Of a stretch of DNA of 11,872 nt, positions 6,623 through 11,872 are shown one piece after another. Both the position numbers and the translations under genes were made by a program. Source of the stretch: Spirochaetaceae bacterium (GTDB lineage: Bacteria > Spirochaetota > Spirochaetia > SZUA-6 > Fen-1364). Each line of letters starts with the position of its first letter. Within the stretch, counting starts at the first letter, position 1. The notes under the pieces were generated by a model that had not been told where the DNA came from, ran no database searches, and was given only the letters and a program-made list of their open reading frames with translations. The stretch lies in contig PMZS01000291.1 of NCBI GenBank assembly GCA_003170115.1, positions 277 to 12,148 of the forward strand, given 5' to 3'.

Positions 6623-7474
6623 TTATCCCTTCACCGCGCCGGCGACCATGCCCTTGATGATGTGCCGCTGCAGAACGAGGTAGAAGATGATCGCCGGCGT
6701 GATGGTCAGGAGCACCCCCGCCATCGCGTTCTGCCACTCGATCTTGTATTGACCGAAGAAATTGTACGCCGCGAGCTGGAGGGTCATCGATTTCTTCGCC
6801 CCGCTCAGGACCAGGAGAGGCAGGAGAAAATCGTTCCACATCCACATCGCGTTGATCACGATGACCGAGACCGTCACCGGCTGCAGCAGGGGGAGAATCA
6901 CCTGGAAGAAAGCGCGGAGCGGCGAGCACCCGTCAATGGAGGCGCAGTCATCGAGGTCGGTCGGCACCGTCTTCACGAAGCCGTGGTACATGAACAGGGA
7001 AAGAGGGACCCCGAGGCCCCAGTAGATGACGCCGAGACCCCAGATCGAGTTTGTGAGGTGCAGGTTCCGGGCGATCTTCACCAGCGAAATCATGAAGGAG
7101 TGGAAGGGAATCATCATCGGGGCGACGCACACGAGGAACACCAGCCAGCTGTAGCGCGTCCGGGTGCGGGAGAGCTTGAACCCCGCGATGGAGGCCAGCA
7201 GGACGACCCCTGCCGTGCCCATGCACGTCACCAGCAGGGTGTTCAGGAAAAGGTTCGGATACCGCATCAGCGTGAAGGCGTTGGAAAAGTTCTCCCCGTT
7301 CAGCCGTGACGGCAGCGCGACCACGTTTGACATGATCTCCGAGAATGTCTTCAGCGAATTGATAACGACGAGAATCAACGGGTAGAGATAGATCAGCGCG
7401 AGGGCGGTCATCACGAGAGTGATCGCCAGGGCGCCGCGCGGCCGTCTCCCGCCCCGGAGGGTGCGCCGATTCAT
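6623..7474 (-). CDS. CUT1 ABC sugar transporter permease (MalG-like)
   Basis: The 283-residue product is an inner-membrane permease with about six hydrophobic helices, the first near residues 15-40. The cytoplasmic coupling EAA loop is at residues 175-199 (DDCASIDG, then FFQVILPLLQP). Its start departs from the usual EAAxIDGA: Asp replaces Glu, and Cys replaces Ala at two positions. The C-terminus HIIKGMVAGAVKG is typical of MalG/UgpE-type proteins. The ATG overlaps the stop of the other permease gene (ATGA), and a GGGAGG sequence (7482-7487) lies 7 nt upstream inside that gene. It would form a heterodimeric channel with that partner and transport the sugar delivered by the binding protein. 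An ATPase gene is not in the window. Confidence 0.93.
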   Translation of the reverse strand: MNRRTLRGGRRPRGALAITLVMTALALIYLYPLILVVINSLKTFSEIMSNVVALPSRLNGENFSNAFTLMRYPNLFLNTLLVTCMGTAGVVLLASIAGFKLSRTRTRYSWLVFLVCVAPMMIPFHSFMISLVKIARNLHLTNSIWGLGVIYWGLGVPLSLFMYHGFVKTVPTDLDDCASIDGCSPLRAFFQVILPLLQPVTVSVIVINAMWMWNDFLLPLLVLSGAKKSMTLQLAAYNFFGQYKIEWQNAMAGVLLTITPAIIFYLVLQRHIIKGMVAGAVKG

Positions 7475-8364
7475 GCCTGCACCTCCCGCCGCTTGAACGC
7501 CGTGAGCTGGAAGACGGTGACGGCGAGGATGAGCAGGAAGAGCACGACGGACTTGGCGCTCCCGTACCCGAACCGGCTGTCGCTGAACGCGGTCTTGTAG
7601 ATGTCAAGCGCGATGCTCGTCGTGGCGGTCCCGGGGCCGCCGAAGGTCAGGCTGAAAATGACGTCGAACGTCTTCAGCGCATTGGAAAGGGAGTAGAAAA
7701 CGGCCACGGTCACCGAAGGCAGGATCAGGGGAAGGGTGATGCGGAAGAAACGGTTCACCGGCCCCGTGCCGTCGATGACGGCCGCCTCGATCTGTTCGCG
7801 GGGAACCGTCTGCAGGCCCGCGATGTAGATCACCATGTAGAAACCGATCGACTGCCAGACCGTGACGAGCACGACGCTGAAGAAGACGAGGTGGAAATCG
7901 CCGAGCCAGCTGAGCTGGAAGACGCCCAGGTGCGTGAGGGCGCCGAAGGAGTCGAATCCCCGCGAAAAGATGAAACGCCACACGTACCCGATGATGATGA
8001 GGCTGATGATATTCGGGATGTAGAACGCCGCGCGCAGGACGTTCTTCCCGCGGATGTTCGCGTCCAGGATCACCGCAAGGAGGAGCGCGATCACATTGGT
8101 CGCAGCGACCGCCAGCACGGTGAAAAGGAGGGTGAAGATCATCGCGCTGCCGAACCCGGGGTCGGTCGTCATCAGCTCCGCGTAGTTGGCAATACCGATG
8201 AACTTCACCGCCTTGTCCAGGCCGTTCCACTTTGTGAATGAGTAGAGGACGCTCATGAGGAAAGGAATTTCTACGAAGAGCAGAATGGCGACGAGGGCAG
8301 GGGCGGTCATCGCGAAAAACTCCAGCCCGCGCGCGACATGTGCCCTTCTGCGACCCGCTGTCAT
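7471..8364 (-). CDS. CUT1 ABC sugar transporter permease (MalF/UgpA-like)
   Basis: The 297-residue product is the first permease of the pair, with hydrophobic segments from about residues 17-40 onward and the EAA coupling loop at 193-216 (EAAVIDGTG, then FFRITLPLILPS). IPNIISLIIIGYVWRFIF and FGGPGTATTSIALDIYKTAF are typical of UgpA/LacF-type proteins. The ATG at 8364 is chosen because AGAGGGG (8371-8377) lies six nucleotides upstream. An in-frame ATG at 8400 falls in the loop of a GC-rich hairpin and has no good ribosome-binding site, and one at 8370 sits directly against the purine run. The gene follows the binding-protein gene after 75 nt, a gap wider than the others in this operon. Confidence 0.9.
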   Translation of the reverse strand: MTAGRRRAHVARGLEFFAMTAPALVAILLFVEIPFLMSVLYSFTKWNGLDKAVKFIGIANYAELMTTDPGFGSAMIFTLLFTVLAVAATNVIALLLAVILDANIRGKNVLRAAFYIPNIISLIIIGYVWRFIFSRGFDSFGALTHLGVFQLSWLGDFHLVFFSVVLVTVWQSIGFYMVIYIAGLQTVPREQIEAAVIDGTGPVNRFFRITLPLILPSVTVAVFYSLSNALKTFDVIFSLTFGGPGTATTSIALDIYKTAFSDSRFGYGSAKSVVLFLLILAVTVFQLTAFKRREVQA

Positions 8365-8385
8365 CGGCATCCCCTCTTCAAAGAA

Positions 8386-8414
8386 CGGCCGGGGCGGCAT
8401 GTCCGTCCCGGCCG
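8386..8414 (-). promoter_or_regulatory. intercistronic GC-rich hairpin between binding-protein and permease genes
   Basis: Two 12-nt arms (8386-8397 and 8403-8414) pair around a 5-nt loop with a single mismatch, A opposite C in the minus-strand RNA. After the hairpin the transcript reads TTCTTT, a weak and interrupted T tract. It may be a partial terminator or an mRNA 3'-end stabiliser. Either would allow more binding protein than permease, as palindromes between malE and malF do in enteric bacteria. Confidence 0.6.
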
Positions 8415-8439
8415 CTTCATACTGAGCCGCGCTCCAGGA

Positions 8440-9675
8440 TTACTTGGAGGCGTTCACGATCTTCGTGTATGACGCATCCATTGCGTCCAGGGTCTGCTGC
8501 CTGTTCGTCTGTCCCGCGCAGTACCCCTGGAGAATGATCCCGAGGCCCTGCTCCGTTCCCGTGGGGAACATCTGGTAGAACCACGGGTAGCTCGGGGTCT
8601 TCGCGGCAAGCAGGTTCACCGTGGCCTGTGCGAGCTGAGCGGATGAGGCCTTCGCTCCCTTGATGGGTGAAAGCTGCTGGATCTTGTCCGGGATCCAGCT
8701 CTTGCCATACGCCGAGGTCGTCAGCCAGCGCAGCCACGCGAGGGCGGCCGGCACGTTCGACCCGTCCTTTGCGACGCGGATGGTCTGGTTGGAATCGTAC
8801 ATGATGCCTGCCTTGCTCGCGGAGCCTGCCACGGGCCCGAGGAGGAATCCTATCGACGCGTCCGGGTTGGTCTTCAGAATCGAACCTTCGGCCCAGTTGC
8901 CCTGGTGTCCAATGCCGACCTTGCCGGTGGCCAGCAGGGAGCATTGGTCGTTGAAATCCGATTCCATCGGCTTCGGACCACCGTATTTCTTGATCAAGTC
9001 CAGCACGTCGAACACGGTGCTCATTTCCTTGATGTCCTTGAACTTCAATGCACCGCTGTTCAGCTTGTCCACGAAGCCCGCGTAGCCGCCGGCGTACGAA
9101 TCCCGGATGGGCGCCAGCACCTGCCACGCGGTCTGGGGAAGCACCCACCACTCCTTGTAGCCCGTCGCGAAGGGCTGAATCCCTTTTGCCTGCAGCTTCC
9201 CGGCCACCGCCCCGTACTCCGCGATGGTGCGGGGAAGGGCCGTGATGCCGGCGTCCGCGAAGACCTTCTTGTTGTAGATGAAGGAATGGGACTGCACAAG
9301 GAAGGGGTACCCCGTGACCCGGCCATTGACGGTGACGCCCGACAGGGCGCTGGGCTCCAGGGACTTCATGAAATCGGCGTTCGTCAGATCGTACACGTAG
9401 TCCTTGTAGGTCGAGTTGTCCGCATACGCGCTGCTCATGAACACATCGGGGATGTCCCCCGAGTTGAGCTTTGCCCGAAGCAGCGTCACGTAGTCGGCCT
9501 GGTTCACCGTGATGTCAAGGGTGATTCCCGTCTCCGCCTGATACGCGCGGGCCATGTCGTTGTACTGGTCCGTGAGCTCGGGGCTGTAGAAGAACAGCTT
9601 CAGGGTCTTCGCCTGGCCCGTCAGCAGAGCGCCGCAGAGCACGATGAGCCCCGCGGTGAGAAGAAATCTCTTCAT
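8440..9675 (-). CDS. CUT1 ABC transporter sugar-binding protein
   Basis: The 411-residue product is a periplasmic extracellular solute-binding protein of family 1. Residues 1-22 form a Sec signal peptide (MKRFLLTAGL, then GALLTGQA) with probable cleavage after A22. C14 lies in VLCG, a poor lipobox, so a soluble protein is more likely than a lipoprotein. LKLFFYSPELTDQYNDMA (25-42), LRAKLNSGDIPDVFMSS (66-82), GYPFLVQSHSFIYNKKVFADAG (122-143) and LLATGKVGIGHQGNWAEGS are characteristic of the family. Aromatic residues such as W176, W177 and W185 could stack on sugar rings. The start is fixed by AAAGGAGG (9682-9689) 6 nt upstream; an ATG at 9717 would place the signal peptide internally and lies in the operator. 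It is the first gene of the operon with both permeases and the alpha-xylosidase, so its ligand is probably an alpha-xylosylated oligosaccharide. Confidence 0.93.
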   Translation of the reverse strand: MKRFLLTAGLIVLCGALLTGQAKTLKLFFYSPELTDQYNDMARAYQAETGITLDITVNQADYVTLLRAKLNSGDIPDVFMSSAYADNSTYKDYVYDLTNADFMKSLEPSALSGVTVNGRVTGYPFLVQSHSFIYNKKVFADAGITALPRTIAEYGAVAGKLQAKGIQPFATGYKEWWVLPQTAWQVLAPIRDSYAGGYAGFVDKLNSGALKFKDIKEMSTVFDVLDLIKKYGGPKPMESDFNDQCSLLATGKVGIGHQGNWAEGSILKTNPDASIGFLLGPVAGSASKAGIMYDSNQTIRVAKDGSNVPAALAWLRWLTTSAYGKSWIPDKIQQLSPIKGAKASSAQLAQATVNLLAAKTPSYPWFYQMFPTGTEQGLGIILQGYCAGQTNRQQTLDAMDASYTKIVNASK

Positions 9676-9681
9676 TCCCGT

Positions 9682-9689
9682 CCTCCTTT
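9682..9689 (-). promoter_or_regulatory. Shine-Dalgarno of the sugar-binding-protein gene
   Basis: AAAGGAGG on the minus strand ends 6 nt before the ATG at 9675. It is the strongest ribosome-binding site in the operon and fixes this start. Confidence 0.9.
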
Positions 9690-9697
9690 CGAGAGTC

Positions 9698-9719
9698 TTA
9701 TGATGTACGTTTATCATAA
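9698..9719. promoter_or_regulatory. putative LacI-family operator
   Basis: A 22-bp inverted repeat has perfect 7-bp arms TTATGAT and ATCATAA separated by 8 nt whose centre is ACGT. Inner half-sites compare as TGATGTAC and TGATAAAC (6 of 8 identical), around the central CG typical of LacI-family operators. It covers the likely -10 and start point of the transport operon, between the -35 (9731-9736) and the ribosome-binding site. It is the best candidate binding site for the repressor encoded next to it. Confidence 0.75.
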
Positions 9720-9736
9720 CGGGAGTGCGCTGTCAA
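9708..9736 (-). promoter_or_regulatory. putative promoter of the transport and alpha-xylosidase operon
   Basis: A perfect -35 TTGACA lies at 9731-9736 on the minus strand. The -10 is ambiguous. GATAAA (9710-9715) leaves a 15-nt spacer. TAAACG (9708-9713), preceded by TGA as an extended -10, leaves 17 nt. Either lies inside the palindrome at 9698-9719, so repressor binding would block RNA polymerase. Confidence 0.6.
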
Positions 9737-9817
9737 TGGAAAATGCCAGTCCTCCGGTCAGCCGCGCAGCTTTTCATTTCGCCGATATTCCGTTATGCCA
9801 TGATCAAGGCGAACCCC

Positions 9818-10912
9818 ATGGGAATCACGCAGAAAGAAATCGCGGACGCCCTGGAGCTTCCTCTCATCACCGTGCACCGAGCCCTGAACAATTCAGGATA
9901 CGTGTCCAAGGAGCTGAAGGGGCGGATCCTCGCGTATGCCCGCGACGTGCGTTATGTGCCGCACAAGGCTTCGCAGGTGCTGAAGCGCAACAAGGTGCGC
10001 AAGATCGCGGTGTTCTCCTCTTCGCTCCCGCACTATTTCTGGAACGACATCCGCACGGGCATCTCCATTGGCGCGGAGCAGATCCAGCCGCTGAATTACA
10101 GGGTCAACTACCACATGATCGCCGAGAGGGACTCGGATCTCTACCTGGAACGCCTGGAAGAGGAGATGCGGGACGGAGTAGAAGCCATTGCCTTCGTCAA
10201 CCAGTGGATCTACCGGATGGACGATATCATATCCCGCATCTCCCGCGCGGGGATCCCTTTCGTGACGTTGAATGTCGATGCGCCGGAGAGCCGTCGGCTC
10301 TGCTATATCGGCCCCGACTACCGGGCCGGCGGCAGGCTCGCCGCCGAATACATCGGCAAGACCCTTCTCTTCAAGCGCCGCCCGCGCGTTCTCGTGCTCA
10401 CCACCCTGCCGGACAGCCGGGCGGATTCCCGCGCGCCCGATATCAATGCGCTGCGATACGAGGGATTCCACGCGGTCATGGAGAAGCACTTCCCCGGCAT
10501 CACCCACGACACGGAGTACATCACCAAGGGGATGCGCTCACCGGCGGCGGAGCGGCACATCGCCGGCCTGATGGGGGCGCGCGGGGGCGGCTTCGACGCG
10601 GTTTATCTGATCGCCGCGTACAACACGCAGTTCATCCGGGCCCTCGAGCAGTCATCAGCCGGACGCCGGGTCATCGTCCTTCATGACCTGGATTCCTCCT
10701 CCAACCACTTTCTGGAGAGGAACCTGCTGACCGCGGTTGTCTATCAGAATCCCATATTGCAGGGCTACTACACTGTGAAGATACTGGAAAACCTCCTCGA
10801 GTCCGGCCATCCGCCGGATGTCCGGCAGATCAACATCGTGCACAGCGTGATCCTGAACGAGAACAAGGACCTGTACAAGAATCACTACCTTTTTGCCAGG
10901 ATGCGGGAATGA
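9818..10912 (+). CDS. LacI-family transcriptional regulator
   Basis: The 364-residue product has an N-terminal helix-turn-helix (residues 3-27, ITQKEIADALELPLITVHRA then LNN). A hinge helix follows near 49-57 (HKASQVLKR, with L55 as the probable minor-groove lever). Residues 61-364 form a periplasmic-binding-protein-like ligand domain, including GPDYRAGGRLAAEYIG (165-180). The recognition positions equivalent to LacI Y17, Q18, S21 and R22 are L16, I17, H20 and R21. The ATG at 9818 has AAGG at 9806-9809 and gives the usual short lead-in to helix 1. In-frame alternatives at 9800 (ATG), 9743 (ATG) and 9725 (GTG) lack a ribosome-binding site. It diverges from the alpha-xyloside transport operon and probably represses it at the palindrome 9698-9719, with a transported or cleaved sugar as inducer. 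Its own promoter is not clear. Confidence 0.9.
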   Translation: MGITQKEIADALELPLITVHRALNNSGYVSKELKGRILAYARDVRYVPHKASQVLKRNKVRKIAVFSSSLPHYFWNDIRTGISIGAEQIQPLNYRVNYHMIAERDSDLYLERLEEEMRDGVEAIAFVNQWIYRMDDIISRISRAGIPFVTLNVDAPESRRLCYIGPDYRAGGRLAAEYIGKTLLFKRRPRVLVLTTLPDSRADSRAPDINALRYEGFHAVMEKHFPGITHDTEYITKGMRSPAAERHIAGLMGARGGGFDAVYLIAAYNTQFIRALEQSSAGRRVIVLHDLDSSSNHFLERNLLTAVVYQNPILQGYYTVKILENLLESGHPPDVRQINIVHSVILNENKDLYKNHYLFARMRE

Positions 10913-11872
10913 TGTTCGCATCCCGCGGCGAGGTCACACTCCGCCGCATGCTGTCAATCGCCTTTCCCATGGTCGTCTCCACGGCCTCGGAAACGGTCAT
11001 GCTTTTCTTCAACCGCTACTTCGTCTCGTTCCTCGGCTCGGACCACATCCCGGCATCGATGAGCGGCGGCCTCACGCAGTTCGTATTCACCTCGCTCTTC
11101 GCGGGGATCGTCGGCTACGTGAACGCAATCGCCGCGCAGTACCACGGCGCCGGGCGGCCGGATCGGTGCGTCCAGGTCGTCTCACAGGGACTCCTGCTCT
11201 CCCTGGTCTTCTATCCCTTCCTCCTAGCGCTGATCCCGCTCGTGCACCGCGGTTTCCAGTGGGCGGGGCACGGCCCCCGGCAGGTCGCCCTGGAGTTCTC
11301 CTATTTCCGGATTCTCATGTGCGGTTCCCTGCTTTTCCTCGTGCAGGGAGTTCTGACGGGCTATTTTGTCGGCCTGGGCAGGACTCGCGTCGTCATGCTG
11401 GCCAACGTCCTGGGCATCCTCGTGAATCTCCCGCTGAACTGGATCCTCATTTTCGGCAAGCTGGGCGCCCCTCGGCTCGGGATAGAGGGGGCGGCCCTCG
11501 GGATTCTGGGCAGCACGTGCTTCATCGTCACCATCCTCGCGGTCTCCTACCTCCGAAGCGCGGCGTACCGCGCGAATCGAGGCCGGGGAAGGTGGAAACC
11601 CCGGCGTGATCTCATGGCGAGGCTCCTGCGGTATGGCACCCCGGTCGGCGTAGAGTTGTTCATCAACGTCTTCGCGTTCAACGTCTTTGTGCTCCTGATG
11701 CAGTCCTACGGTCCCTCGGTCGCCGCCGCGGTGACGATCACGTTCAACTGGGACCTGGTCGCCTTCATCCCGATGCTCGGCGTCGGTGCCGCGGTCACCT
11801 CGCTCGCCGGTCAACGCGTCGGCGCGGGTGACATCCCCGGCGCGCGGCGGGTCGCGATGCTCGGGCTCTGGC
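10909..11872 (+). CDS. MATE-family efflux transporter, N-terminal part, partial
   Basis: The frame stays open to the window end, giving 321 codons of a protein normally about 450 residues long. It is an inner-membrane multidrug and toxin extrusion (MATE) transporter, usually driven by sodium or protons. MLSIAFPMVVSTASETVMLFFNRYFVSFLG (14-43) is the first-helix signature, with Asn-35 where many homologues have Asp. The loop AIAAQYHGAGRPDRC (73-87) matches the family GAG motif, and LNWILIFGKLGAPRLGIEGAALG fits the third to sixth helix region. PVGVELFINVFAFNVFVLLMQ begins the second half-repeat. The ATG at 10909 overlaps the repressor stop codon (ATGA), with AGGA (10898-10901) 7 nt upstream; a second ATG follows at 10912. 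Cotranscription and translational coupling with the LacI gene are likely. The substrate is unknown. Confidence 0.9.
   Translation, partial: MMFASRGEVTLRRMLSIAFPMVVSTASETVMLFFNRYFVSFLGSDHIPASMSGGLTQFVFTSLFAGIVGYVNAIAAQYHGAGRPDRCVQVVSQGLLLSLVFYPFLLALIPLVHRGFQWAGHGPRQVALEFSYFRILMCGSLLFLVQGVLTGYFVGLGRTRVVMLANVLGILVNLPLNWILIFGKLGAPRLGIEGAALGILGSTCFIVTILAVSYLRSAAYRANRGRGRWKPRRDLMARLLRYGTPVGVELFINVFAFNVFVLLMQSYGPSVAAAVTITFNWDLVAFIPMLGVGAAVTSLAGQRVGAGDIPGARRVAMLGLW

Noticed and set aside
5929..7309. Two overlapping plus-strand open frames (5929-6657 and 6602-7309) antisense to the alpha-xylosidase and a permease
   Set aside because: Both are charged, low-complexity translations without hydrophobic cores or motifs, opposite genes with unmistakable family signatures.
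9725..9817. Longer LacI N-terminus beginning at GTG 9725, ATG 9743 or ATG 9800
   Set aside because: None has a ribosome-binding site, and the extra residues precede a helix-turn-helix that normally begins within a few residues of the start. ATG 9818 with AAGG upstream fits better, though 9800 cannot be fully excluded.
8905..10686. A 593-codon open frame on the plus strand, antisense to the binding-protein gene and out of frame with the LacI gene
   Set aside because: It crosses the operon promoter and operator, has no recognisable domain and is rich in Arg, Gly, Pro and His. That is typical of shadow frames in GC-rich DNA opposite real genes with strong family matches.
10893..11609. A 238-codon plus-strand open frame at the right end
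   Set aside because: It lies one frame off the MATE gene and is Arg/Pro-rich. The MATE frame gives transmembrane helices and family motifs and starts at a coupled ATG with a ribosome-binding site.

Overview
The window is 11.9 kb of GC-rich, densely coding bacterial chromosome. It holds ten protein genes (two cut by the window edges) and no rRNA, tRNA, insertion sequence or CRISPR array. A diderm host is suggested by the lipoprotein signal with Ser at +3, the CUT1 sugar-binding protein and the absence of Gram-positive features. A high-GC spirochaete-like or similar heterotroph would fit, but taxonomy cannot be settled from this sequence.

Left part (1-4275): housekeeping and unassigned genes. 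The N-terminal part of an ArgA-type N-acetylglutamate synthase runs leftward off the window. Its first codons contain three copies of a palindromic 27-bp unit. Diverging from it is an atypical short-chain dehydrogenase (GGTGSIS). Back-to-back promoter-like hexamers lie only 6 nt from each start codon, so both genes may be translated from leaderless mRNAs. Convergent with the dehydrogenase is a two-gene minus-strand operon: a polynucleotide-kinase-like P-loop kinase, then a PanE/ApbA-type 2-dehydropantoate reductase. Diverging from that operon is a single-gene unit for a lipoprotein of unknown function, with a clear promoter and a strong intrinsic terminator.

Right part (4291-11872): a carbohydrate locus. 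A minus-strand operon runs sugar-binding protein, two CUT1 permeases, then a GH31 alpha-xylosidase closely resembling E. coli YicI. Both catalytic aspartates are visible. The operon has no ATPase gene, so a shared MsiK/MalK-type ATPase elsewhere is expected. A GC-rich hairpin between the binding-protein and permease genes could set their stoichiometry. A LacI-family repressor gene diverges from the operon, and a 22-bp inverted repeat with a central CG sits on the operon's putative -10 region, as an operator should. The repressor gene overlaps the start of a MATE-family exporter gene (ATGA), which runs off the right end.

The simplest reading is uptake of an alpha-xylosylated oligosaccharide (isoprimeverose or a xyloglucan fragment), cytoplasmic cleavage by the alpha-xylosidase, and LacI control, with a coupled MATE exporter as the odd element. 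I saw no clearly new defence or mobile system. The most unusual features are the in-frame palindromic repeat in argA, the mirrored leaderless promoters and the LacI-MATE coupling.
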